Positions 1-8,908 of a DNA stretch of 64,000 bases are shown here, in pieces. Origin of the DNA: Methanospirillaceae archaeon. Lineage in GTDB: Archaea > Halobacteriota > Methanomicrobia > Methanomicrobiales > Methanospirillaceae. The first letter of the stretch is position 1; each line of letters begins with the position of its first letter. The DNA is taken from the NCBI GenBank assembly GCA_016926505.1, contig JAFGOM010000076.1, positions 1-64,000 on the forward strand. Direction: 5' to 3'. A program made the translations under genes and the position numbers. The notes below the pieces were generated by a model. It did no database searches, was not told the origin of the DNA, and worked only from the letters and a program-made list of their open reading frames with translations.

Positions 1-361
1 ACCGGGTTACGTAACTCCATACTCTGTTCCCTGCAGCGAATCTAAAATATTCCCGTCGCAACGGGACGGGATCTCCAATCCCCTCTTCAGATGCGGTGCA
101 CCAGAATAAGATGAAGTATTTCTGTCCGGAATATGAGTGTGTCATCAGGGCAGGATACTACCGTTTCTTCCTGGAACTTTTTTCTGAAAGATTGAGATTC
201 CCCGGCGTTTCCAGATGATGATTAAAATCAGAACAATGCGGGTAAATCGGCTATTCAGATGATTATTAACCCTATTTGGAAACCATCTTCTGATAGCCTC
301 AAGCAACCTTCTTCCAACCGGGATTAGCCTTATTAGCTCTAAAAACAATCAATGTATTACT
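1..361. other. Upstream region of the archaellum operon, no convincing gene
   Basis: No gene here is supported. A plus-strand frame is open from the window edge to a stop near position 109 and could be the tail of a gene that starts outside the window, but its roughly 35 residues match nothing I recognise. A short plus-strand frame from 111 and a 67-codon minus-strand frame (145-348) have no ribosome binding site or recognisable motif. An AT-rich TATA-like stretch at about 329-338 lies near 28 bases before the ATG at 362, so the archaellum operon may be transcribed with almost no leader. Confidence 0.4.
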
Positions 362-1273
362 ATGGCAGTCAACCAGGCGCAGGTCGACAGTATCATCTCA
401 TCTGCCTCAGCCGAGGATCCGGAGATTCAGCTTCTGAAGTTAAAGGATGAAGTTGAACTGCTCAAAACCTCAATTAAACGCCTGTTAATCGACATCCGGG
501 AGCGGATGAACGATGCTGAGAATCCATTGGTCCAGGCACTGAAAGGACAGCCGGTCGAGATGGTGGGGGGCCATCAGGCAGGCATACCAGCACCGATGGA
601 TGCGTACATTGATGATTATGATGAAGATGTGGAGGAGGAAGAAGAGGAGACTGAGGATATGAACGAAGATGAAATGCCGGTACCGGGTGAACCAATAAAA
701 CCGGGATCACCGGCGCCCATGACTGCTCCTGCCGGGGGGGGATATGGATCCGATCTCGCCTCATCACTCTCATCCCTTGCAGCCGAGAAGGATATGCTTG
801 AATCGCTTCGGAACCAAATCTTTTCCGGTCCGCAGGTACGGCCGCAGGAACCGGTAAAACCAAAAAAACCAAAGGAAAAAGTGAAGATACAGAAAGTATA
901 CAGCCTCTTTGAATGGACGATGCAGAATGTGCAGAAGTACGGTCATGACCGGGTGGATCTGATGCTTGAGTCCTACAAAGAGATGGGTCATATCAGTGAA
1001 GAAGCATGCAAACAGGTAAAGGATATCGCCCGGCTTATGTCTCCGTCCATCGGAGAGGTTCATGAGATAAAGGCAGACGATTTTGTTCTTGCCCTCTACG
1101 AGTTAAACAGGATACTCCTGCCGCAGGACTCAACCCTTGACCGTGACATGATAGATCTCCTTATTGAGAAACGGACTGAATCCGTTCAAAAGGAAGGGGA
1201 TGAGACGTATAACAGTATCATCGAGGAGGATATCAATGACTTTGAGTATATCCCCTCTGATGGGGATGAGTAA
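362..1273 (+). CDS. arlCDE: Archaellum protein ArlC/D/E fusion (FlaC-FlaD/E)
   Basis: Cytosolic archaellum accessory protein of 303 residues. ArlC/D/E proteins form the cytoplasmic ring around the motor and link it to the chemotaxis adaptor CheF. Residues about 20-60 are a heptad-rich coiled coil typical of FlaC. Residues 70-110 are a run of Asp and Glu, then a Pro/Gly linker. Residues about 178-260 match the FlaD/E domain (YSLFEWTMQNVQKYG, then a long helix and a basic DIARLM segment). A single fused protein instead of separate C, D and E proteins is common in Methanomicrobia. It is the first gene of a tight operon; no Shine-Dalgarno precedes the ATG, consistent with a leaderless first gene. 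Role is from family knowledge; the domain call is clear. Confidence 0.88.
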   Translation: MAVNQAQVDSIISSASAEDPEIQLLKLKDEVELLKTSIKRLLIDIRERMNDAENPLVQALKGQPVEMVGGHQAGIPAPMDAYIDDYDEDVEEEEEETEDMNEDEMPVPGEPIKPGSPAPMTAPAGGGYGSDLASSLSSLAAEKDMLESLRNQIFSGPQVRPQEPVKPKKPKEKVKIQKVYSLFEWTMQNVQKYGHDRVDLMLESYKEMGHISEEACKQVKDIARLMSPSIGEVHEIKADDFVLALYELNRILLPQDSTLDRDMIDLLIEKRTESVQKEGDETYNSIIEEDINDFEYIPSDGDE

Positions 1274-1284
1274 GGCCGGGTATT

Positions 1285-1791
1285 ATGGCAAGTGAGGCAA
1301 TCAGCAGTGCACTTTTTATCATTGGCGGGGTGGTGGCAGCATCAGTACTGTTAAGTGCCATATTCCCTGTCATCTTCAATGCCGGTCAGACATTCGGGAC
1401 CGTGGCTCATGGGGCAGACGAAAAGATGCGGACTGATTTTGCCATCGTGAATACATTCTCAGCATATTCTAGTACTCCTGCTAATAATCAATATGCACAG
1501 GTGTGGCTAAAAAATACGGGATCAAATGCCATATCCATATATGATATTGAGAAATCTGACGTTTTTATCGGTAGTACCTCTAGTATCACGAACCTTCCGT
1601 ACGATAATGAACTTCCTCTTGAATCCTTTAGTATAACCATAACCGGAGGTGACAACGTCTGGAATATCGGAGAGACGGTTCAGCTGGATATAAGAACTGA
1701 TAAAATTAATTTATCACGAGATGATATCGTTTACTTCTCCTTTGTTCTTCCAAACAGTGTCAGAAAAACGATAACATTTACGAAATCCTGA
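1285..1791 (+). CDS. arlG: Archaellum stator-like protein ArlG (FlaG)
   Basis: Protein of 168 residues with one N-terminal hydrophobic helix (about residues 5-32, IIGGVVAASVLLSAIFPVIF) and an extracytoplasmic beta-sandwich that resembles archaellin. ArlG with ArlF forms the periplasmic complex that anchors the motor to the S-layer. The stretch after the helix, with MRTDFAIVNTF, and the later 'KNTGSNAIS' strand match the FlaG pattern. It lies 11 bases after arlCDE and 9 bases before arlF. The assignment of G versus F between the two neighbours rests on this motif and could be swapped. Confidence 0.75.
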   Translation: MASEAISSALFIIGGVVAASVLLSAIFPVIFNAGQTFGTVAHGADEKMRTDFAIVNTFSAYSSTPANNQYAQVWLKNTGSNAISIYDIEKSDVFIGSTSSITNLPYDNELPLESFSITITGGDNVWNIGETVQLDIRTDKINLSRDDIVYFSFVLPNSVRKTITFTKS

Positions 1792-1800
1792 TTCAATCAC

Positions 1801-2244
1801 ATGGTGTCGTCACTCATAACCAGTGCAATCGGATTAATCATAATACTCATAGCCGGGTACGTGGTAGCGACCGGTATTCTCGTGACCTCTGAAACTGTAA
1901 TAGGAGCACAGAAGGAGATGAGTGCAATCCAGTCAGATATTCTTAATACTGGTATTACAATCACCAATACTGATAATGAGACAGACTGGGTAGCTCTTGA
2001 TGTTGAAAATTCCGGAAATTCAGTTATTTCTGATTTGGGTGCTATCGATATCTATGTCCTGGAAGGTACAACGATGACCCGGTACACCAATAATACGCCG
2101 ATAATCACCCCCACGTCAATTAACCCCGGATATTGGGATCCTGGTGAGACGCTTAATATCAGTACCACACTCAATACTGGACCATACCCGAAATGGGTTA
2201 AGGTCGCCACTCCCAATGGTATCACTGCATCTGCATATCTCTAA
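1801..2244 (+). CDS. arlF: Archaellum stator-like protein ArlF (FlaF)
   Basis: Protein of 147 residues: an N-terminal transmembrane helix (about 8-28, IGLIIILIAGYVVATGIL), a short amphipathic helix, then a beta-rich outer domain with DVENSGNSVIS. FlaF family proteins bind S-layer protein and hold the archaellum motor in place. Together with the preceding gene it makes the F/G pair; the order G then F is reversed relative to Methanococcus. The next gene starts 42 bases on. Confidence 0.75.
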   Translation: MVSSLITSAIGLIIILIAGYVVATGILVTSETVIGAQKEMSAIQSDILNTGITITNTDNETDWVALDVENSGNSVISDLGAIDIYVLEGTTMTRYTNNTPIITPTSINPGYWDPGETLNISTTLNTGPYPKWVKVATPNGITASAYL

Positions 2245-2286
2245 TTGGATTTTAGAACATAGTGATAACAAGGATAGGAAACCACA

Positions 2287-3051
2287 ATGGCAGAATTAGA
2301 CTTCGAGCAGGAATCAAAACAGGCTGACATCTCCCTCCTTCTCGGAGAGGAAGAGTCCCACATCCTGACTACCGGGAATCCGGAGATCGACAAGAAGATA
2401 GCTGACGGTCTGCCTCTCGGTTCTCTTACCCTGATTGAGGGCGAGAACGATACCGGCAAGAGTGTACTGACCCAGCAGATCATCTGGGGAACCATGCATG
2501 CCAACCTGCGGGTCGATCTCTTCTCGACTGAACTCACAACAAAGAGTTTCCTGACCCAGATGGAGTCCATGAGCCTTGATATCTCTGACTTTTTTGCATG
2601 GGGCTACATCCGGCTCTTTCACTGTCACCTGGTTGAGTTCAAATGGACTCATGAAGCAATGAACGATATCTTAGAGCGGATCATCGGTCATGTCAAGTAC
2701 TCAAATGCCGATGTTGCCATCATCGATTCACTTACCATATTCACCGAGTACACAAGCCAGGAAGCGATTCTTAACTTCCTGACACAGGCAAAGAATGTTT
2801 GCGATCATGGAAAGACCATTCTTATCACGATGCACAGTTATGCATTCTCTGATGATGTCTTAACACGGGTCAGATCCATCTGTGATGCCCATCTCTTAAT
2901 GATGCGAAAGCTCATGGGAGAGAAGTATGTCATGGTCATGGAGGTGGTCAAGGTTCGCGGAGCACGGAAAACAACCGGAAATCTGGTCAGTTTTGAGGTA
3001 CACCCCGGATACGGGATGAAGATCATCCCGATATCAGTGGCAAAAGTCTGA
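2287..3051 (+). CDS. arlH: Archaellum ATP-binding regulator ArlH (FlaH)
   Basis: RecA/KaiC-like protein of 254 residues that binds ATP and docks on the motor ATPase ArlI inside the cytosolic ring. Walker A is at residues 52-59 (GENDTGKS), and a Walker B-like strand VAIIDSLTIF follows near residue 140-150. FlaH proteins usually bind but hardly hydrolyse ATP. It sits between arlF and arlI, with one base before the arlI start. Length matches the family (about 230-260). Confidence 0.93.
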   Translation: MAELDFEQESKQADISLLLGEEESHILTTGNPEIDKKIADGLPLGSLTLIEGENDTGKSVLTQQIIWGTMHANLRVDLFSTELTTKSFLTQMESMSLDISDFFAWGYIRLFHCHLVEFKWTHEAMNDILERIIGHVKYSNADVAIIDSLTIFTEYTSQEAILNFLTQAKNVCDHGKTILITMHSYAFSDDVLTRVRSICDAHLLMMRKLMGEKYVMVMEVVKVRGARKTTGNLVSFEVHPGYGMKIIPISVAKV

Positions 3052-3052
3052 T

Positions 3053-4915
3053 ATGGGAAAATTATCAATACATGGGACAGTTCCCTTCCAGGAGGCAGAG
3101 AGTCATGATGTAGAGGAATGCATCGAGAATATTGAGTCATGTGCACTATACCGGATGCTCCCGTTAAATGCCAAGGAGTATGTCCGGGATTACCCTCATC
3201 TTCTTGAGTATCTTCACATCTTCCCGGTTGACGAGTTTGGGATACCGCTCTTCTTCTCAGAGTTAAAGCGTGAGATGCGGACCATGAAGGATCCAAACCT
3301 CATCTACCCTGCCGAACCACCCATATTCATTCATATCTTCTTTGATCCCAATGATGTACGGAATTATTACATCCCGATAGAACCCTCGTTTCTTCATAAT
3401 ATCGGGAAGATCCTTCCGGCAATTGAGTACAAACTTGTTGACCTGCTTGATGCTCTTGAGGAAGATCCCGAAACAGAGGAGGACAGAAGACGGGTTTTAA
3501 AGAACCTGCTGAAACAGGTTACCTACGTAAAAGCGCGCGGCGAGGCAATCGATCCATCTCTCTTACGGATTGAAGGGCCGAAGAATGCAAAGGACCGGAT
3601 CAAGGATTTTCTGGTATCAGATATCGGTTCAACCCCTTCGGCTGAGGCAGAAACCCTCTTTGCTGATGTACCGCGGCTTGCCGACGGCAGGGTGATTGTG
3701 ACCCCGCAGGAGTATACTGCAATTGAGTACCAGATGATCCGTGACAAGGTTGACGTGGGTCTTCTCTTTCCCTTCATCAAAGACATCTTTATCGAGGATA
3801 TCACCTGTGACGGTCTGGGTCCGTTGTTTATTGAGCACAAGATCTTTAAAGGGCTAAAATCTGTTGTCGGATTTGATAATGAGAAGGTTCTTGATGATTT
3901 CTGTATCAAGCTTGCAGAAAAAGCCCGCAGACCGATAACCTACCGCAACCCGATCGTTGATGCAACCCTCCCTGACGGATCCCGTATCAACATCGTATAC
4001 AGTACCGATGTCAGCAGGCGTGGCAGCAACTTCTCCATTCGTAAAGCCATGGATGATGTCATCAGCATCACGAAGCTCGTTGAGTTCAAGACCTGCAGTT
4101 ACCAGCTGGCGGCATATATCTGGATCTGTATCGAGAACGGAATGTCTCTTTTCATGAGCGGCGAGACGGCGAGCGGCAAGACAACGAGTCTGAATGCCTT
4201 TACCACCTTTATCCCGCCGGAAAGCAAGATCGTGAGCATCGAAGATACCCCTGAACTAATCATTCCCCACCGGAACTGGACCCAGGAAGTTTCAAAAGGA
4301 AAAGGGAAAGGTGAAGGAGAAGGAGGCGATGTCACGATGTTTGACCTTCTGCGTGCTGCGCTTCGTCAGCGTCCCAACATGATCATGGTCGGTGAGATCC
4401 GTGGAGTCGAAGGAGCGGTTGCATTCGGTGCCATGCAGACCGGACACCCGGTCATGAGCACATTCCACGCATCAACCGTTGAGAAACTCATCCAGCGTCT
4501 TACCGGTGATCCGATCCTTATCCCGAAGACTTTTATCGATAACTTAAACCTGGTGGTCATCCAGAGTGCGGTGCGGCGGCCTGACGGGAGTACCGTGCGG
4601 AGGATGCTGAATGTGAGTGAGCTGGTCGGGTTTGATCCTGAGAGCGGCGGTTTCTCCTTTGTCGAGGTCTTTACCTGGGACCCGGTCACTGATACGCACG
4701 AGTTTACCGGAAAAGGGTCTAGTTACCTCCTTGAATCAAAGATCGCAACCATGCTTGGTATGCCTGAACATAAAAGGGCCCAGATATACATGGAAGTTGA
4801 GAAAAGGGCTAAGATTCTAGAAAGACTCCATAAAGCAGGGTACACTGATTTTATCGAGCTCTTTCTCATGATGACCAAAGTCAAGAAGCAGGGACTCCTC
4901 GAGATAGAGACGTAA
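3053..4915 (+). CDS. arlI: Archaellum motor ATPase ArlI (FlaI)
   Basis: Type II/IV secretion superfamily ATPase of 620 residues that powers archaellum assembly and rotation as a hexamer under ArlJ. Walker A is at residues 370-378 (GETASGKTT, Lys376). The Asp box and Walker B (MIMVGEIRGVEG) and the His box (GHPVMSTFHAST) follow in order. The N-terminal third is the family's regulatory region. A Lys/Gly/Glu-rich loop (KGKGKGEGEGG) is inserted after the Asp box; such loops are common in methanogen FlaI. Confidence 0.95.
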   Translation: MGKLSIHGTVPFQEAESHDVEECIENIESCALYRMLPLNAKEYVRDYPHLLEYLHIFPVDEFGIPLFFSELKREMRTMKDPNLIYPAEPPIFIHIFFDPNDVRNYYIPIEPSFLHNIGKILPAIEYKLVDLLDALEEDPETEEDRRRVLKNLLKQVTYVKARGEAIDPSLLRIEGPKNAKDRIKDFLVSDIGSTPSAEAETLFADVPRLADGRVIVTPQEYTAIEYQMIRDKVDVGLLFPFIKDIFIEDITCDGLGPLFIEHKIFKGLKSVVGFDNEKVLDDFCIKLAEKARRPITYRNPIVDATLPDGSRINIVYSTDVSRRGSNFSIRKAMDDVISITKLVEFKTCSYQLAAYIWICIENGMSLFMSGETASGKTTSLNAFTTFIPPESKIVSIEDTPELIIPHRNWTQEVSKGKGKGEGEGGDVTMFDLLRAALRQRPNMIMVGEIRGVEGAVAFGAMQTGHPVMSTFHASTVEKLIQRLTGDPILIPKTFIDNLNLVVIQSAVRRPDGSTVRRMLNVSELVGFDPESGGFSFVEVFTWDPVTDTHEFTGKGSSYLLESKIATMLGMPEHKRAQIYMEVEKRAKILERLHKAGYTDFIELFLMMTKVKKQGLLEIET

Positions 4916-4931
4916 CAGCCCGGAGAATGCT

Positions 4932-6533
4932 ATGGCAGAAGGGGGATTTATAGATAAGCTGAGAGCATCAAACCAGGGTAAACTCCCTTTTGAAGGTGCC
5001 CTGAAATCGATAAAAGCCCGGCTTTTTAAATTCATTATTGAAGATAAGCGCATGGGCGCAGATCTGCTCTTTATGATGACCTATATGGCTGCAATCATTA
5101 CGGCCCAGGCAACCCGTCCGGAGATATTTGCATACACCGGCGCCCGCCGGGAGTACGTCTCAACCCGGTATATCCAGAAAGCGTACCTCTTTGTCAAGCG
5201 GTGGGGGTATAGTTATGTCGAATCACTTGTGATGGTATCCAAGAAAGTAAAGAACGAGATGCTCTTTTCTATGCTCAACCGGTATGCAAACGCGATGGAA
5301 TCGGGTGTCCCAGATGCAGACTACATCATGGGAGAGCTTGATACCATCAGGAACGTATACCGGAGTCATTATGAACAGGGAATCGAGATGCTCAAGAAGT
5401 GGGGTGACGCCTATATCTCGCTCCTCTTTTCAGGTGCTCTCGTTGGTATCATCATCATGGTTTCTGTTGCCATATTCGCGCCTGATGATGTCAGTTCAAC
5501 CCTCTCTGTCTCGTACCTTCTGATAGGGACGATATCGGTCCTGGGTCTTGTGATGATGTTCAAGGCAGTTCCGGCAGATCCAAAGACCCACGGACTTTCC
5601 TTAGGTTCACCTGAGCAGAACATGATCCACCGGATAGAGCGTCGTATTGTTCCGGTCCTTCTCATCATCGTTGTTCTTCTGCTTTTTCTGGGAATGAACT
5701 TCGGACTTATCCTTCTCCTTATCGGAATGCTCCTCTTCCCGATTGGAGTTATCGGGTATATCGATCACACCAATGTCACCCAGCGCGATGCAGAATTTCC
5801 CACTTTTATCAGGGGGCTCGGGTCTATTCAGGGAGGAAAGGGGGGTACTATGGTGAGAGCTATCGAGGAGATAGACAAGAAATCACTGGTGGTTCTTGAG
5901 CCTCTCATCGGAGGGGTATATACCAAGTTAAACCTTGGTTTAAACGAACACCAGACCTGGATCCGGTTTGTGAACGACAGTGGCAGTTTCCTTATCTATA
6001 TGTACCTTAACATCTACCGGGACGCACTCGAGCTTGGTGGTGCTGCTGACAAGGTCGGGCAGATCGTGGGCTCTTCCATGCTGGAGCAGGTTCTCTTAAG
6101 TGATCACCGTCAGAACGTCTCGATGGGATTTATCACCCTTCTTGTTCCGATGCATGCGATGATGGTTGCAATCTTTTTATTTCTGTACCATATCCTGACA
6201 ACAATGAGCGTTGCAGTTACCCAGGTGATGAGCACCCTTGAGGATTCGAGTGCTGCTCTTTCAGGGACAGGAACATCGGTTGGCGGATCCCTTGCCGGCT
6301 CCCTCTTTGTTTTTGCAAACTTTGATGATGTTGTCATCGGCAGGTATGTCGTTATTATCGTCTCCATGCTTGTTATATCAAATACCCTTGCCGGCAAGAT
6401 TGTGATGGGTGGTGACCGGTACCTGCTCTATTTCTTTGCCAGTCTTATCTGTGCAGTCAGCGGAATTATTTACGTTATCGCACCGATTTTGATAGGATTG
6501 TTCTTCCAGATCCCGGCATTTGAGGGGGTTTAA
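4932..6533 (+). CDS. arlJ: Archaellum platform membrane protein ArlJ (FlaJ)
   Basis: Polytopic membrane protein of 533 residues, the archaellum platform that converts ArlI action into rotation and assembly. It has two type II secretion F-like cytoplasmic domains (about 50-170 and 290-390) separated by hydrophobic helices at about 165-215 and 235-280, with several more after residue 395. Cytoplasmic loops are basic. It begins 16 bases after arlI and is followed 3 bases later by an unrecognised gene that is probably co-transcribed. Confidence 0.93.
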   Translation: MAEGGFIDKLRASNQGKLPFEGALKSIKARLFKFIIEDKRMGADLLFMMTYMAAIITAQATRPEIFAYTGARREYVSTRYIQKAYLFVKRWGYSYVESLVMVSKKVKNEMLFSMLNRYANAMESGVPDADYIMGELDTIRNVYRSHYEQGIEMLKKWGDAYISLLFSGALVGIIIMVSVAIFAPDDVSSTLSVSYLLIGTISVLGLVMMFKAVPADPKTHGLSLGSPEQNMIHRIERRIVPVLLIIVVLLLFLGMNFGLILLLIGMLLFPIGVIGYIDHTNVTQRDAEFPTFIRGLGSIQGGKGGTMVRAIEEIDKKSLVVLEPLIGGVYTKLNLGLNEHQTWIRFVNDSGSFLIYMYLNIYRDALELGGAADKVGQIVGSSMLEQVLLSDHRQNVSMGFITLLVPMHAMMVAIFLFLYHILTTMSVAVTQVMSTLEDSSAALSGTGTSVGGSLAGSLFVFANFDDVVIGRYVVIIVSMLVISNTLAGKIVMGGDRYLLYFFASLICAVSGIIYVIAPILIGLFFQIPAFEGV

Positions 6534-6536
6534 CTG

Positions 6537-7637
6537 ATGAACCTGTCAGATTCCTCAAGACGGTTTATTCTCTTTCTCGTGATTGTTATCGGGGGATCTG
6601 TTCTTCTCATCTTTGATATTCCTGTGGTGTACCTCATGGTTGCTCTGTTTGGGCTCGCAGGCATCCTGCTCGTTGTAACCGGTGCCATCATCATCGGCGA
6701 TGTTATTCATGAGATCAGATATGTATTAAAAAACCGGAAACCAAAGGTAAAAAAAGTAAAGCCGAAAAAAGAGCCAAAACAAAAGAAAGAGCCAAAAAAG
6801 AGAGATAATGCAGGAAAAAGTTCCCCGTTCTCCCTTTTGTCAGGAAAGGGAGGATCAGATACACAGAAAACAAAGAAGGAGAAGAGTAGTCTTTTCTCAT
6901 CCCTCTCACGGGATTCTGCAGAAAAAGATGTTACCCAACGGGATATAAAAAGGCCAGGAAAAGCAGATACCCCACAACCAGGATCTGAAGAAAAAGACAA
7001 AAGTGAATCCACTACCGGACAGACGGTTATCAGGAAGAAAGAAGAAGATATAGACGCGGATCTCCTTGATGATTTTGATATCGATCTGGATCTTGATTCT
7101 GAGCTGGATTCCATGAATCCTGATGATGAGTTTAAGAGCATCAGGACTCCTTTTGCCGAAGATTCCGCAATGCCTGAAGCGAGCGATGTTCAGAAACTTG
7201 ATATCGCAACCTCTGAGGAAGATGATGAGATAATTTTTGATGAAAATGCGGTTGGTGACGATGATATCGATTCTATCTACAGCAGCGCCATGGATACCGG
7301 TTCGACAAGTGGATCTGATGACATACTTGCAGGTATGGAGGGTGGCGATTCAATCAGTATGTCAGATATCTCTTCCTACTCTTCAGGTGACGACTCCCCG
7401 TATGGGTACGGAGGGGATGAAGAGAGCGAGGAGCAGTACGAACTGGGTGCGTTTGGGAGTGGTGGCGGTGATGATGACCTTATCGCATCCTTAAAAGCAG
7501 ATATAAATGAGCTAAAAGAGAAAGATGATAATTGTCTTTTACGTGATCTCAAAGATATCGATGTATCTGCCGAACAGTTGCAGGAAGAATTACAGGATAT
7601 CATGGATATAATTACTAAAAAGATTAAAAAGAGATAA
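6537..7637 (+). CDS. Unrecognised two-TM acidic protein at end of archaellum operon
   Basis: Protein of 366 residues, not recognised. Two hydrophobic helices lie at about 10-30 and 33-58. Then comes a Lys/Pro-rich segment (about 65-90), a long Ser/Asp/Glu-rich, probably disordered region (100-315) with a very acidic patch near 175-200 (DADLLDDFDIDLDLDSELDS), and a C-terminal amphipathic coiled coil (about 320-366) ending in KKIKKR. The start is 3 bases after arlJ, and cheF follows 27 bases later, so it bridges the motor and the chemotaxis genes. The context suggests a membrane-tethered partner of the cytosolic ring; that is inference only. Confidence 0.8.
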   Translation: MNLSDSSRRFILFLVIVIGGSVLLIFDIPVVYLMVALFGLAGILLVVTGAIIIGDVIHEIRYVLKNRKPKVKKVKPKKEPKQKKEPKKRDNAGKSSPFSLLSGKGGSDTQKTKKEKSSLFSSLSRDSAEKDVTQRDIKRPGKADTPQPGSEEKDKSESTTGQTVIRKKEEDIDADLLDDFDIDLDLDSELDSMNPDDEFKSIRTPFAEDSAMPEASDVQKLDIATSEEDDEIIFDENAVGDDDIDSIYSSAMDTGSTSGSDDILAGMEGGDSISMSDISSYSSGDDSPYGYGGDEESEEQYELGAFGSGGGDDDLIASLKADINELKEKDDNCLLRDLKDIDVSAEQLQEELQDIMDIITKKIKKR

Positions 7638-7664
7638 TAGGTACACAATGGAACAGGGGATTTT

Positions 7665-8486
7665 ATGACTGAGGTTCCGGTCAAGATTGAGAAGGACGGG
7701 GCATGGGTAACATCGAAGATAGATGTTACCGAGAGTGGTCTTACTCTTCGTGAACCTTATAACAAAGATATCCCGTATCGTTCCATTGTTGATCTCCGTC
7801 AGCATAAAACGGTACTTCTTCTCACTGCAACCGGAGAATCAAAGACCGAGAACCATTACAAGATTGCATCGGTAGAAAAGGTGCTTGTGGTCCTAAAAAA
7901 GCGGATCATTATGTCCTGTAATGCATATCGTCTCATGGCGCATTTTATGTCTCCTGCAATCAGGGGTGGGGTATTAGTGACTGATGCGAAATGGGAGAAG
8001 GGAGCTGTTGCCGTATTAAAGACCGGGATCTGGTTTGTCAGCCAGGATAAACAGGTCTGTGTACCTTTAGATGAGGTTACCAGCCTTGAACTGACAAAAC
8101 GTGAACTGCAGAAGAAGAAACTTGACGTGGTCAAGATTGATTTTCTCGATGAGAACGAGGTGGTCACCAGTTTTGTTCTCTGTCCCCTCTCAACCCTGCA
8201 GGTTCTGTACAGCTTTCTTAAGGATGCGACAAAAGACAAGGATATGAAAGGAGCTGAGCTGGATCAGCTTGACGCCCAGTCAGCCCAGGTTGCAATGCTC
8301 GTATACAGTGGCATGGATACGCATGCTATTGAGAACATGTTAAATATCTCCCAGACTGAACTGGATGCAATATACGAGACATTACTGAAGTTAAAACTGG
8401 TTGAGGTAGTGATGATCAGAAAAGAAGTCCAGTTAACACCAAAAGGAGTCAGATATATCACTGAAGCACTCAGACCGCCGGCATAA
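7665..8486 (+). CDS. cheF: Archaeal chemotaxis adaptor CheF
   Basis: Protein of 273 residues matching the archaea-specific CheF family (DUF439). CheF binds phosphorylated CheY and the ArlC/D/E ring, carrying the switching signal to the archaellum. The N-terminal beta-rich half starts with a PH-like pattern (VKIEKDGAWVTSKIDV); the C-terminal 70 residues look like a winged helix (MLVYSGMDTHAIENMLNIS to LTPKGVRYI). The start follows AGGGGATTTT. It lies between the archaellum and che genes, the standard place for CheF. Confidence 0.9.
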   Translation: MTEVPVKIEKDGAWVTSKIDVTESGLTLREPYNKDIPYRSIVDLRQHKTVLLLTATGESKTENHYKIASVEKVLVVLKKRIIMSCNAYRLMAHFMSPAIRGGVLVTDAKWEKGAVAVLKTGIWFVSQDKQVCVPLDEVTSLELTKRELQKKKLDVVKIDFLDENEVVTSFVLCPLSTLQVLYSFLKDATKDKDMKGAELDQLDAQSAQVAMLVYSGMDTHAIENMLNISQTELDAIYETLLKLKLVEVVMIRKEVQLTPKGVRYITEALRPPA

Positions 8487-8543
8487 GTGATACAAACCAA
8501 TATCTAGAGCAGATGCAAGATTATTACAGGAGGATATTTTTCT

Positions 8544-8906
8544 ATGGGCAGAATTCTCATCGTAGATGATACATTGTTTATGCGGACTCTTCTAAAAAAC
8601 ATTCTTTCTTCCGGAGGACACGAGATTGTTGGTGAAGCAGAGGATGGGGATGTCGGTGTCGAGAAGTACAAGGAACTGCAGCCTGATCTGGTGACCATGG
8701 ATGTAGTAATGCCGAAGATGAATGGAATTGAGGCATTGAAGGCTATCAAAAGTCTGGATGCAAATGCCAAAGTCATCATGTGCACAGCAGTCGGCCAGGA
8801 ACAGATGGTAAAACTTGCGATAAAGAGTGGAGCCAGGGGATATATTGTAAAACCCTTTCAGGCACCGAAAGTCCTTGAAGAGATAGGGAACGTCCTTGGT
8901 GCCTGA
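8544..8906 (+). CDS. cheY: Chemotaxis response regulator CheY
   Basis: Single receiver domain of 120 residues. Acidic residues Asp8 and Asp9, phospho-acceptor Asp53, Thr81 and Lys103 (IVKPF) are all present, so it should accept phosphate from CheA. It signals to CheF and the motor. A strong Shine-Dalgarno (AGGAGGAT) lies 8 bases before the ATG. CheB begins 2 bases after the stop. Confidence 0.95.
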   Translation: MGRILIVDDTLFMRTLLKNILSSGGHEIVGEAEDGDVGVEKYKELQPDLVTMDVVMPKMNGIEALKAIKSLDANAKVIMCTAVGQEQMVKLAIKSGARGYIVKPFQAPKVLEEIGNVLGA

Positions 8907-8908
8907 TA

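Noticed and set aside
145-348. 67-codon minus-strand frame before the archaellum operon
   Set aside because: No ribosome binding site, domain or neighbour support; length is within chance for this composition.
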